The position numbers were made by a program, and so were the translations under genes. Below the pieces are notes generated by a model. It had not been told where the DNA came from. It did not search any database and saw only the letters and a program-made list of their open reading frames with translations. From assembly GCF_014696825.1 (NCBI RefSeq), contig NZ_JACJQU010000022.1, forward strand, positions 1 to 64,000: a DNA stretch of 64,000 bases. The letters are read 5' to 3'. This DNA comes from Anabaena sphaerica FACHB-251. Lineage in GTDB: Bacteria; Cyanobacteriota; Cyanobacteriia; Cyanobacteriales; Nostocaceae. Shown in pieces: positions 35,255 to 45,200 of this stretch (the stretch's first letter is position 1; the number at the start of each line of letters is the position of its first letter).

Positions 35255-36592
35255 CTACCCAATCAATACTATCGGGCTAACATACTGCTCTAATGTATTG
35301 CTGTCGGGATTTGTATCTACCTCTAAGGGACTTTCCGCACCATCTATTTGCACTCGCACTAAATATTGTCCCCCTTTAACTTCATAGATAGGGAATATCA
35401 CCTCATTTGTTTCTTCACTGCGAGACTTGGCAATAAAGATATATGATGCAGGATTTGATGCTCGCTCGTTTAAGAACATTAACACTCGTTGTCCAGTACC
35501 AACAATCAAATCAACTTCCACTCTAAGTTTAGCTGTATAAAATCCATCGCGGTTATCTTCTAGTTCTTGTACTTCTATTTCCATCAATGTGGGACACAAA
35601 ACAAAGGGCATGACATTAGAACCAATTGCTAGTTCTGGTTCAAATCGTAACCTTTTGGGAATTGTATGTAATATTTGTAGGCTTTGTACCCCGGCTCTGA
35701 GGTAACGAACTTGCTCTGTTGGTAAAGCAGATAATTCTAAACGGATTTCGTTTTCACTGATCTTTGATGGTATAAGTTTGGCATCACCGATTCTGATTTG
35801 AATGCGATCGCGCAGCGCCTGAGAAACTGATTCCCGCATTGTTTGTCTAGAAGTTTCCCGTAGTGAAACCGAATCATTATCACCGTCTAAATACTGACCA
35901 CGAATAATAATATTACTACTAGTTAAAATTGGTTGATTTGTTCCCACTTCTGATGCCACTTGAGTAATTTGCGGCTGGTTGGGAGTTGTGTAAAATTCCA
36001 CCCGACGCACGGGTAAGGCTCTACCACTGGTTTTATTACCTTCTATTAACACTGCACTAGCTTGGCAAGCAAAAGATAAAGCATAGGGAGTCTGAAATAA
36101 TACTGACCAAACTTTTGATAATTCTTCGATATCCATCATACTGGGCAGAATTACCACTCTTTCCACTTGTTGCTCTAGGGTTGAATCTGCCAAATAACTA
36201 TAAGTTGGGTTATTGACTGTCTCCCGAATCATCTCCGGTGTGATGATGGGATAGTCAACAATGGTGCGGACGGTGCTACCTAGTAGGCGTTGTGGTTCTA
36301 ATTCCACCTCATTACCATAAAAACTCATTAAATAATATAGGTCTAATCCAGCTTGTGCCTGTTTAATTAATTCTCCTTTTGGACGACGGCTACGTAAATC
36401 ATGATTTCGCCAAGCAGGGTTGGGAGTAGCTTGGTACAAAAAAATATTTACTCCCACCTCCGGGGTTTTACTGCCAGAAGTTTCAGGGCGTACCGTGGTT
36501 ACTCTTGCTCCAGGTACATCTACTTGGATGGTAGACTGTATAATCCTGCGTAAAGTTGCGGTTACAGTGGCGATCGCTAGGTAATTACTCAT
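35255..36592 (-). CDS. eCIS tail terminator/cap protein (DUF4255, Afp16/PVC16-like)
   Basis: The 445-residue protein has the DUF4255 N-terminal domain (about 1-200): MSNYLAIATVTATLRRIIQS, DVPGARVTTVRPE, VGVNIFLYQATPNPAWRNHD, LRSRRPKGELIKQ, LDLYYLMSFYGNEVELEPQR and WSVLFQTPYALSFACQASAV. The C-terminal half is beta-rich (Ig-like) and longer than in the shortest family members. DUF4255 proteins cap the distal end of the sheath and tube and fix length. It converges on cargo 4 with no intervening base, so the two transcripts must overlap. Confidence 0.93.
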   Translation of the reverse strand: MSNYLAIATVTATLRRIIQSTIQVDVPGARVTTVRPETSGSKTPEVGVNIFLYQATPNPAWRNHDLRSRRPKGELIKQAQAGLDLYYLMSFYGNEVELEPQRLLGSTVRTIVDYPIITPEMIRETVNNPTYSYLADSTLEQQVERVVILPSMMDIEELSKVWSVLFQTPYALSFACQASAVLIEGNKTSGRALPVRRVEFYTTPNQPQITQVASEVGTNQPILTSSNIIIRGQYLDGDNDSVSLRETSRQTMRESVSQALRDRIQIRIGDAKLIPSKISENEIRLELSALPTEQVRYLRAGVQSLQILHTIPKRLRFEPELAIGSNVMPFVLCPTLMEIEVQELEDNRDGFYTAKLRVEVDLIVGTGQRVLMFLNERASNPASYIFIAKSRSEETNEVIFPIYEVKGGQYLVRVQIDGAESPLEVDTNPDSNTLEQYVSPIVLIG

Positions 36593-36952
36593 AATCTTTG
36601 GCGTTGATGGCTATATGGTCAGCCAGGTTATATAGGATATAAAAATCCTGCTTATATAGTTCCAAAAAGCATAGACAAATGTCTCATGCCATTAGTTTGC
36701 CGGGAATAACCCCGACTTTCTCGGACTACAACGCCCCTTATCCTGTATCTTGCACCATTCTCAATCAAGTCTGGTGGGCATTCATTACCCACCCTACTAG
36801 AATTTACTATAGGACTACTATTTGATTTTTGAACAAGACTCAGTACACACGGAAACTCTTCTTACCTGTTCCCTGTTCCCTGCCTCTACGAAAAATATGG
36901 CTAACGCCACGCTACGCGGACATAAATCAAATCGGATCACTATAGATTGGAA
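36593..36952. other. Non-coding spacer with hairpin and candidate MITE
   Basis: No gene is seen. GGTGGG/CCCACC arms form a hairpin near 36772-36793. A candidate MITE spans 36807-36945: CTATAGGACTACTATTTGAT at one end and AAATCAAATCGGATCACTATAG, in two blocks of 12 and 10 bases, at the other are imperfect inverted repeats. A TTCCCTG heptamer repeat lies near 36865-36880. Confidence 0.55.
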
Positions 36953-38068
36953 TTAATTGTCATCCTGTGCTGTAATTTCTACTTCTTCAATTTCACCATT
37001 ATCAGTAGATTCTGCAACCATCACCAATTCATTATCTACTTGATGATTATGCCGCCATTCATCTAACACATCTTTAACTAATACTTCTTGTACCCAAATT
37101 TTAGCGACGACAGTTAAAGGTAGCGCCAAAAATAGTCCTAAAAAGCCAAAGAAAGTCACAAAAAATAGCTGAGAAATTAATGTTACTGCTGGTAGTAAAG
37201 ATACCTGATGTGCCATGACTATCGGCGTGATAAAATTACTCTCAGCTTGTTGAATAAAAAAGTAGAGAACCAAGACAGCAACAGGTTTCCAGGGAGAATC
37301 TAAAAGAGCGATCGCCATGGCTGGAACTACACTCATAGTCGGACCTAAATTCGGAATTAAATTCATAAATCCCGCCAAAACTCCTAGTGCCAAAGCTGCA
37401 TTAACACCCAAAATTGACAAGCCCAGCAAGCTCATCAAGCCCACCACCAAGACAGCAATAAAAGCCCCTGTTACCCATCTTTCTAGGGAAATTGCACACT
37501 GAACTAAAATTCCCTCTACTCGTCGTCGATAAAATGACGGAAATAGCCGTACAAATACTTTTCGATAAGCATCAGGATTAGCTAAAAACATCCCCGTCAA
37601 AACTAAAACTAATAAAATGTTTAGGACTATTACCAAAGAGCCAGAAACAAAAGCAAAAGAGTTTCCTAATACCCGATTGAATAAGGGTTGTATTTCCGCG
37701 ATTAAGCTGTTTATATCCGGTATAAATGGTACTAATTGCTCAGGGATATGAGTTCTTTGTTCGTCAATCCAAGTATTAATGCGTTCAAAACCTTGGGGAA
37801 CTCGTAAGGTGAGTTCTTGAAATTGTTGAGTAAAAGGTGGCACAATTAGCCAGAAGAAGCCGATAACACCAGCGAAAAAGATACTCACTGACAGAAAAAC
37901 AGCTAATCCACGTTTCATCCCCAAGCTTTGGAAACTGCGTGCTAACCGATTTAAGGTAGTTGCTAAGACAACAGCAGCAAATATCAGTAACAGCACTTCC
38001 CGCAGTTGCCACAATATATATAAAGATATAACTAAGGCGATTAAACCAATCCATTGACCCAGTTTCAC
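36953..38068 (-). CDS. AI-2E/TqsA-PerM family membrane transporter
   Basis: The 371-residue protein is an integral membrane protein with about eight hydrophobic spans. It matches the AI-2E transporter family: an N-terminal WIGLIALVISLYILWQLREV, the pair of short helices around VLATTLNRLARSFQSLG, RWVTGAFIAVLVVGLMSLLG, GVLAGFMNLIPNLGPTMSVV and the FFGFLGLFLALPLTVVAKIW block with the family GFLGLFLALP motif. The C-terminal 40 residues are acidic and cytoplasmic. Members export small molecules or ions, and the substrate of cyanobacterial copies is unknown. It is not part of the eCIS locus. Confidence 0.92.
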   Translation of the reverse strand: MKLGQWIGLIALVISLYILWQLREVLLLIFAAVVLATTLNRLARSFQSLGMKRGLAVFLSVSIFFAGVIGFFWLIVPPFTQQFQELTLRVPQGFERINTWIDEQRTHIPEQLVPFIPDINSLIAEIQPLFNRVLGNSFAFVSGSLVIVLNILLVLVLTGMFLANPDAYRKVFVRLFPSFYRRRVEGILVQCAISLERWVTGAFIAVLVVGLMSLLGLSILGVNAALALGVLAGFMNLIPNLGPTMSVVPAMAIALLDSPWKPVAVLVLYFFIQQAESNFITPIVMAHQVSLLPAVTLISQLFFVTFFGFLGLFLALPLTVVAKIWVQEVLVKDVLDEWRHNHQVDNELVMVAESTDNGEIEEVEITAQDDN

Positions 38069-38110
38069 AGACTAACTCCCAAAGCTTGGTGAGATGAAAT
38101 TGTTTAGCTA

Positions 38111-38231
38111 GGACTTACGCCAGTGTCACATCAAACATCTCTACTAGGGTTCATCAGACTACATAAATCCTGTCCATAAACCGATTTTTGACATCTGACG
38201 CACCCTACTAATATGCAAGTTGCGTAAGTCC
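38111..38231. mobile_element. MITE with GGACTTACGC termini and 10-bp direct flanking repeat
   Basis: The element begins GGACTTACGC and ends GCGTAAGTCC. It is flanked on both sides by the direct repeat TGTTTAGCTA (38101-38110 and 38232-38241), which looks like a target-site duplication. No coding capacity. It shares termini with 15081-15171. Confidence 0.85.
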
Positions 38232-38284
38232 TGTTTAGCTATGCAGGTTAGCTAATTTTAAAGGTTCTACCCAGAGACGTGCAG

Positions 38285-38476
38285 TTAATTTGGTTTCTGT
38301 GCTGGAATTCTCCAAAGTAAGACAGTTATCATAATTATAGTAGGTAACAAAACTAGAATTAGCGCGTTTGTTGACGTTAATGGAATCAAAAACATGGGTC
38401 CTGCATACTTAATCAAAAACGAGATTAAAGTTGAGAGCAGAAGTAGCTTCAGCAAGAACAAGATTTGATTTTTCAT
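38285..38476 (-). CDS. Small two-helix membrane protein
   Basis: This 63-residue protein starts MKNQILFLLKLLLLSTLISF and has two hydrophobic helices (about 3-25 and 33-55) with a short Thr/Ser/Asn link (LTSTNALILV) and a WRIP basic end. I prefer ATG 38476 to one 18 nt upstream because the MKNQ start fits a membrane-insertion pattern. Small proteins like this occur widely in filamentous cyanobacteria, with no known role. Confidence 0.6.
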   Translation of the reverse strand: MKNQILFLLKLLLLSTLISFLIKYAGPMFLIPLTSTNALILVLLPTIIMITVLLWRIPAQKPN

Positions 38477-38681
38477 AAAAGTGCGGTAATACACATTTTT
38501 TTGGTGGGGTATACACGAATTTAGACTTCACTATCGAGTCTCTACAATAGATATCAGATACAAAACTTTACTTGTCCACATTCAGCCCCTGTAACTGTAA
38601 CCATACTTTAAATTTATGATTGCCAAATGCTGGAATAAAAGCATTTTCTATTAATTGGAGATTTTCCCCAGACTGGATGTG

Positions 38682-39392
38682 ATGCTTTTCGTTCCCAAAT
38701 CATTCTATTTTTTTCTCATCCCCATGATCTATCTACCAGTTTCATTACTGTTATTTGTAGTTTTGTTACTGCTGCTGCCATTTATTTGGTTTGCTGTCGC
38801 AGTAGACGTGGTGGAAATTGCGGTAGCCAAGTTGGGGTTTTCTCCTAACATTGCCTTTTTATTATTGCTGCTAGTAATTATTACTAGCACAATCAATATT
38901 CCTATCTACCGCTTAGAAACTCCAGTGCAATTAGCGGATGAATTTGCAGCACTGTGGTTAAGGGAATTTTGGGGAATTCCCTTAAGGAAAATGCAGCGTT
39001 ATACCGTAGTAGCCCTGAATGTGGGTGGTGGATTAATACCTGTAATCTTGGCATTATACCAATTTTCTCAGGGAAATGCGCTGGCAATTCTGTTGGTTAC
39101 TGCCATTGTGACTATTGTCAGTTACTTTGCAGCGCGGGTAGTACCAGGAATTGGGATTCAAATGAATCCGATGCTTGCACCGCTGACTGCGGCGGTATCG
39201 GCAATGGTAATAGCCTCACCTCATGCGGCTCCAGTAGCATTTGCAGGTGGTGTTCTCGGTACTGTCATTGGTGCTGATTTACTACATCTCAAAGACATTC
39301 AAGCCATGAGTGAGGGGGTATTGAGTATTGGTGGTGCTGGTGTGTTTGATGGCATTGCTTTGTGTGGATTATTTGCTTTGTTATTAAGTTGA
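38682..39392 (+). CDS. DUF1614 family membrane protein
   Basis: I start at ATG 38682 (MLFVPKSFYFFLIPMIYLPV); a TTG 27 nt upstream is also in frame. The 236 residues form six to seven hydrophobic spans. Family features include SPNIAFLLLLLVIITSTINI, the PIYRLETP segment after the second span, VALNVGGGLIPVILALYQF, the ARVVPGIGIQMNP motif and GTVIGADLLHLKDIQ, ending in IGGAGVFDGIALCGLFALLL. DUF1614 proteins are multi-pass membrane proteins of archaea and bacteria with unknown substrate. Confidence 0.88.
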   Translation: MLFVPKSFYFFLIPMIYLPVSLLLFVVLLLLLPFIWFAVAVDVVEIAVAKLGFSPNIAFLLLLLVIITSTINIPIYRLETPVQLADEFAALWLREFWGIPLRKMQRYTVVALNVGGGLIPVILALYQFSQGNALAILLVTAIVTIVSYFAARVVPGIGIQMNPMLAPLTAAVSAMVIASPHAAPVAFAGGVLGTVIGADLLHLKDIQAMSEGVLSIGGAGVFDGIALCGLFALLLS

Positions 39393-39394
39393 AA

Positions 39395-39679
39395 ATAGGG
39401 AACAGGGAACAGGGAACAGGGAACAGGGAAGGTTAATAAGCCAATGACTAATGACTAATAACTAATGACAAAATTTGATTGAGGTAAATGAAAATGCCTG
39501 TAGAAACTAATAATAATAACCAGATGAAAACGCCAGGGAACAGGGAACAGGGAACAGGGAATAGGGAATAGGGAAGGTTAATAAGCCAATGACTAATGAC
39601 TAATAACTAATGACAAAATTTGATTGAGGTAAATGAAAATGCCTGTAGAAACTAATAATAATAACCAGATGAAAACGCC
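39395..39679. repeat. 145-bp tandem duplication of the ftsH start region, with GGGAACA heptamers
   Basis: The stretch 39431-39534 (heptamer TAATGAC repeats, GAGGT ribosome site, first 15 codons of ftsH) is repeated at 39576-39679 with a 145-bp offset and no visible difference. (GGGAACA)n heptamers precede both copies. Copy 1 encodes only a 27-codon frame (ATG 39488, stop ending 39571). Confidence 0.95.
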
Positions 39680-41576
39680 GAAGATCCGGCAGTTTGGTGG
39701 CAGTTTTTTAATTTTACTGACTTTGTTGTTGCTGCTGAATCTGATCGTTCCCAGTATTTTTGGACCACGATTGCCACAAGTTCCCTATAGTGATTTTATT
39801 GCTCAAGTCCAAGCCGGTAAAGTAGAGAAAGCGATTGTGGGGAGCGATCGCATTGAATATTCTATCAAAACCCAAGCCCCTGAAGGTAAAAGCGTTGAAC
39901 AGGTATTTAAAACTACACCTGTAGCCATTGACTTAGATTTACCGAAAATTCTCCGTGAGAATAATGTCGAATTTGCAGCACTACCACCAGCCGAAAACGC
40001 CTGGATTGGTACTGTATTAAGTTGGGTAGCTCCCCCGTTAATTTTCTTCGGAATTTGGGCTTTTTTAATGAGTCGTCAAGCTGGTGGTCCCGCAGCATTG
40101 ACAGTGGGTAAAAGCAAAGCGAGGATTTATTCTGAAGGTAGCACTGGGGTAAAATTCCTGGATGTAGCAGGTGTGGATGAAGCAAAAGCAGAATTAGAAG
40201 AAATTGTTGATTTTCTCAAGAATGCGACCAAATACACCACCTTAGGGGCAAAAATTCCCAAAGGTGTGCTGTTAGTCGGTCCTCCAGGAACTGGTAAAAC
40301 ATTACTAGCAAAAGCTATTGCTGGTGAAGCTGGTGTTCCTTTCTTCAGTATTTCCGGTTCTGAATTTATCGAATTATTCGTTGGTGTCGGTGCTGCGCGA
40401 GTCCGCGATTTATTTGAACAAGCTAAACAACAAGCACCCTGTATCGTCTTCATTGATGAATTAGACGCTTTAGGTAAATCTCGCGGTGGTCCTGGTGGTT
40501 TCGTCGGTGGTAACGATGAACGAGAACAAACCCTCAACCAATTACTCACCGAAATGGATGGTTTTGACGCTAACACAGGTGTAATAATCATCGCTGCTAC
40601 CAACCGTCCCGAAGTTCTTGATCCCGCTTTACGTCGTCCCGGCCGTTTTGACCGTCAAATTGTAGTCGATAGACCTGATAAAATCGGTCGAGAAGCAATT
40701 CTCAAAGTTCACGCTAGAAATGTCAAATTAGCCGAAGATGTGGATTTAGGAATTATTGCTACTCGCACACCAGGTTTTGCAGGTGCAGATTTAGCTAACT
40801 TAGTTAATGAGGCCGCTTTGTTAGCAGCCAGAAATAATCGTCAAGCTGTACTCATGGCAGATTTTAATGAAGCCATTGAACGTTTAATTGCAGGTCTAGA
40901 AAAACGTTCTCGTGTGTTAAATGAAATCGAGAAAAAGACCGTTGCTTATCACGAAGTGGGACACGCTATCATCGGTGCTTTAATGCCTGGAGCAGGTAAA
41001 GTTGAGAAAATTTCTGTTGTTCCTCGTGGTGTCGGTGCTTTGGGTTATACAATTCAAATGCCCGAAGAAGACCGTTTTTTAATGGTAGAAGATGAAATTC
41101 GTGGACGTATTGCCACTTTATTAGGTGGACGTTCTTCCGAAGAAATTGTATTTGGTAAAGTTTCTACTGGTGCTTCTGACGATATTCAAAAAGTAACTGA
41201 TTTAGCAGAAAGGGCGATTACAATTTATGGCATGAGCAATAAATTAGGTCCTGTTGCTTTTGAAAAAGTTCAACAGCAATTTATTGAAGGTTATGGAAAT
41301 CCCAGGCGTACAATTAGTCCCCAAATGACGGAAGAAATTGACCGTGAGGTGAAGGAAATTGTCGATAATGCTCATCACATTGCTTTAAGTATCCTGCACA
41401 ATAACCGCGATTTACTAGAAGAAATTGCCCAGGAATTGTTGCACAAAGAAATTCTTGAAGGTAGTTATTTACGCGAAAAGCTAACTCAAGCCAAAGCACC
41501 AGATGAAATGGCTGAATGGTTGAGAACTGGTAAGTTAGATGCTGATAAACCTTTGTTGCAAACGCTTTTGGTTTAG
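39633..41576 (+). CDS. ftsH: ATP-dependent zinc metalloprotease FtsH
   Basis: This is a 647-residue membrane AAA+ protease that degrades damaged or misassembled membrane proteins, in cyanobacteria including photosystem II subunits. Two N-terminal transmembrane helices (about 25-44 and 123-147) flank a lumenal domain. The AAA module has Walker A GPPGTGKT (about 214-221), Walker [12 protein letters not shown] and the second region of homology ([20 protein letters not shown]). The zinc site is HEVGH at about 443-447, with the downstream Asp in [19 protein letters not shown]. The start at 39633 uses the second copy of a duplicated ribosome site and start codon. Cyanobacteria have about four paralogues; I cannot assign which. 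Confidence 0.96.
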   Translation: MKMPVETNNNNQMKTPKIRQFGGSFLILLTLLLLLNLIVPSIFGPRLPQVPYSDFIAQVQAGKVEKAIVGSDRIEYSIKTQAPEGKSVEQVFKTTPVAIDLDLPKILRENNVEFAALPPAENAWIGTVLSWVAPPLIFFGIWAFLMSRQAGGPAALTVGKSKARIYSEGSTGVKFLDVAGVDEAKAELEEIVDFLKNATKYTTLGAKIPKGVLLVGPPGTGKTLLAKAIAGEAGVPFFSISGSEFIELFVGVGAARVRDLFEQAKQQAPCIVFIDELDALGKSRGGPGGFVGGNDEREQTLNQLLTEMDGFDANTGVIIIAATNRPEVLDPALRRPGRFDRQIVVDRPDKIGREAILKVHARNVKLAEDVDLGIIATRTPGFAGADLANLVNEAALLAARNNRQAVLMADFNEAIERLIAGLEKRSRVLNEIEKKTVAYHEVGHAIIGALMPGAGKVEKISVVPRGVGALGYTIQMPEEDRFLMVEDEIRGRIATLLGGRSSEEIVFGKVSTGASDDIQKVTDLAERAITIYGMSNKLGPVAFEKVQQQFIEGYGNPRRTISPQMTEEIDREVKEIVDNAHHIALSILHNNRDLLEEIAQELLHKEILEGSYLREKLTQAKAPDEMAEWLRTGKLDADKPLLQTLLV

Positions 41577-41588
41577 TGTTCGATAAAT

Positions 41589-42219
41589 GTAGGGGTTTAG
41601 CAATGCTAAACCCTTATTTTTTGGGATTTTTAATTAATTGGAATTGTCTGAATCAGGATATCCATGACACCCTTCGGGAAGTCATGATTTACTGTTTCTC
41701 AAATGCCTTTTTTCACTCTATATGTTTGTTTGTATGCTCACTTGGATTTTTTCGGTCTGTAATTTTCCTCTGTGACAGTTCAGGGTGCGGAATGTGGGTT
41801 AAAGCTATGGTTAATCCTAATATGCAGACCCCGGATTTAATCCCTCAAATTTAGACCTGAATCCTTACGGATTAGCTTACCTTTGGGTAGGACATACTAA
41901 TGGTGTCCAAATTCAAATTCTTGGGACTTTAATTTTTTATTCGGTATTGAATCAATTAGTTTCAGAAGTAGCGAGCGCCCTTAACCAACCAAAAGAGAAA
42001 ATCTCAGTCGAAATGGTGTTTAGGAGTCTATATTATGTTGCCAAAGCGGTCGCTAGGGGAGAAAACCCCGATGTCGTCACCTATTTAGTTGAACGAGCCA
42101 AATTATTTGGCTTGGTTAAAGCTACCAGGAAACGACACCGAGCGACAGAACAGATTAGTCAACTAATTTGGCAATCAGTTCCTTTAAGTTGACACCAATG
42201 AGCATTGCTAAACCCCTAC
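41589..42219. mobile_element. Degenerate insertion sequence flanked by 19-bp inverted repeats
   Basis: GTAGGGGTTTAGCAATGCT at 41589-41607 matches, inverted, AGCATTGCTAAACCCCTAC at 42201-42219. Between them lies a transposase remnant. The left end also forms a hairpin (GGGTTTAGC/GCTAAACCC followed by TTATTTTTT) that can serve as the ftsH terminator. An element of about 631 bp is too short for a whole transposase gene, so it is internally deleted. Confidence 0.65.
41857..42192 (+). pseudogene. Transposase C-terminal remnant
   Basis: The frame reads GLAYLWVGHTNGVQIQILGT, then LIFYSVLNQLVSEVASAL and KISVEMVFRSLYYVAKAVAR, ending in a Lys/Arg-rich stretch (KATRKRHR). The GVQIQILGTLIFY and EMVFRSLY segments look like the C-terminal part of IS4-type DDE transposases. 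There is no proper start codon (only an internal TTG) and an upstream in-frame stop at 41818-41820, so it is a broken fragment. Confidence 0.65.
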
Positions 42220-42225
42220 TGACTG

Positions 42226-45200
42226 TTATATTGAAACTACACTGGCAGAAAAAGCAAAATCATTTGCTGTGAGACTGTTAGCATTAATTCCTACTAACAA
42301 AACGATTTCTGTAGTGTTAATTTTCAGCAAGGTATCAGATCCCATTTGTTCTTTGATTACTTGACCAAAGTTAAGGATTCCAACACCACCAAAGCCGATT
42401 TTATCAACTCCAATTGTGAAATCTGTAACGGTGTTTTTGCTGGTTGGTAAACTACCATTAGCCACCCAAAACTGATCAGCACCAGCACCACCTGTAAGTT
42501 TATTACCTCCTTGTTCTCCAGCAAAAAGGGCATCATTACCGTCACCAGCAGATAGCAAATCATTCAAGTTGGAAACTAATTTGTCATTTCCAGAACCACC
42601 AAAAAGCCGGTTATTGCTACCTTTACTGGTGATATTGTCGTCACCTGAACCACCAAATAATAATTGATTTGAACCTTCAATTACTGTTAGTTCATCTGCG
42701 TCTGCTGCTCCGAACATAATGTTAGTTGCATCAGCTTCAGCTACAAATAACTGATCTTCACCTCTACCACCATTAACGATGGTTTTGTGAGCAGGTCCAT
42801 CTACACCAACGATGACGGTATCATCACCATCTCCTGCGGAAACGAAAGAGTCACTATTAACTGTGACCAAATCATTACCATCACCTGCAAAGATGTTGTT
42901 ATTATTTGTGGCATTTATAGTATCGCCTCCACCACCTGCAAATAATGTTTGTCCTGATTTTGGGTTGAGTTCTTCACTATTGGGAGTACCAAATATTAGT
43001 TGTGCAGGTGGTTGATCATCGTTCAGAATAGTGACTAATTGTTCTCCTAAAATTAGAGAACTATCATTAACATCAGATAAAACTATTTTGAAAGTATCAT
43101 CAGCTTCAATCTGAGTATCTCCAACAATAATCACTTCAACCGTTTTGTTAGTTTCTCCTGGTGCAAAAGTTAGAGTTCCAGATGTGGAGACATAATCAGG
43201 TGTGGTACTAACTATTTGTCCTCGCAATTCTCCACCAGGATTTGCTGTGGTGTGGATGTTGAAGTAGTAAGGTGTATCTGCACCTGTAGCGGCTGATTTT
43301 AAGGTTTCAATCTCTTCAGCAGTTAGTCCTTCACTTGCTTCCCAAATTCCTGTGATGATGGTTTTACCATTTTCAACGGTGATTTGTTTATCGTCATCTG
43401 CGAGGATGTCAAAATCTACGGGACCGTTTGCACCTCTAGCAGCATTGTGAATGTGTGCCAAGGTTACGTCATCGTCAGTTGTAGCTGTTTGATTGTTAAA
43501 GTCCAGTCCGGTGACTTCTAATCTATATGTGAAGGTTGCAGCTTCTGTATCCAGTTCTGCACTAGCTACACCAGTAGCGGTGGTGGTAATTCCTGGAACT
43601 TGTTGACTACCTTCTAAAATCGCTTCAAATACTTCTTTGGTGGGGACAAAAACAGGTGTTTCATTAATAATTTGTCCTCGCAATTCTCCACCAGGATTTG
43701 TTGTGGTGTGGATGTTGAAGTAGTAAGGTGTATCTGTACCTGTAGCGGCTGATTTTAGGGTTTCAATCTCTTCAGCAGTTAGCCCTTCGCTGGCTTCCCA
43801 AATTCCTGTGATGATGGTTTTACCGTTTTCAACGGTGATTTGTTTATCGTCATCTGCGAGGATGTCAAAATCTACGGGACCGTTTGCACCTCTAGCAGCA
43901 TTGTGAATGTGTGCCAAGGTTACGTCATCGTCAGTTGTAGCTGTTTGATTGTTAAAGTCCAGTCCGGTGACTTCTAATCTATATGTGAAGGTTGCAGCTT
44001 CTGTATCCAGTTCTGCACTAGCTACACCAGTAGCGGTGGTGGTAACTCCTGGAACTTGTTGACTACCTTCTAAAATCGCTTCAAATACTTCTTTGGTGGT
44101 ATCGCTGACGGGAGTAGCGGTAATGGGGATAGTTTGATAATTAACGGTGACAGATTCGGTGCTTGCTTCGTCCAGGAAAACTGTAAAGGCTTTGGTGTTA
44201 ATCCCGCCATTTCCTTCGGATGTGGAAATGTTTATTCCTTGTATTTGCAGAGAGAAGATATCTGTGGCTGTCAAACCTTCTTTATCTGTAGCAATCACTT
44301 TTACATCTAGTTGACCTACATTTTCACCTGTGGGAGTACCAGTAAAGGTTCGAGTTATCTCATTGAATTTTAACCAATCTGGTAGTGAACTACCATCAGC
44401 TAAGGTTGCTGAATATTTAATTCTATCAGCAATAATTCCTTCATTTATTAGTGTATCTGCAAATCTTTCAGAAACTAATTGATGCAGTCTTGTACTGGGG
44501 TGAACTCTGTCCCAAAACGCATATTCATCAGGATTAACATCACCAGTTGCATTAATCAGAGGTTGGGTAAGATTAGTGAAGTTGTAATCTTCTGGATTGG
44601 CTTGAACTGCATCATTCAAACCGAAGATGTCTACTAAAGATGTATCAATGTTGAGTCCGATTTCCAGATTATCTAAGGCTTGACTTAAAGCATTGTTAAA
44701 AGCAAGAGAAATGGCTCTACCATTGGCTGAATTATTATTCTCAATGCTTAAAGGTGTAGCACCTAAATCTGTTAAGTTAGCAACAACAAATTCCTTTCCA
44801 CCTAAACTGCTTAATGTCGCGATCGCATTACTAATATTCGTCACTGCATCAGTCACAGCTTGAAAAGGATCAGCCGGAGGATTAAGGAAATCGTTAGCAC
44901 CAGCCCAGATGAAATACAGTGTATCTTCACTAACAGGAGTATTAGCATTAAGCGTTTTAAATTGCTCAATTTCTGTTAGTAATCCTGGTACTGTATAACC
45001 TCCAAAAACGTTATTTAATCCTGTATTTGCTCCACCAAAAGCGAAGTTTTTTACTGATTCATCACTAAAATTGAGATTATCCCTAAGGTAATCTATCCAA
45101 ACTGGTCCATTGGAAAAACGCCCTTGGTAATAGGGTGGAGGTGGAAATGTATTACCTGAAGCTTGATAGAGATTCCCTGTATCAGAAAGGCTATCACCAA

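Noticed and set aside
39488-39571. 27-codon frame from the duplicated ftsH start
   Set aside because: A by-product of the tandem duplication ending in heptamer repeat; not a separate gene, though it may affect translation.
41576-41854. 92-residue frame after ftsH
   Set aside because: Starts in the ftsH stop/terminator and the IS end; sequence looks non-coding, at most decayed IS material.
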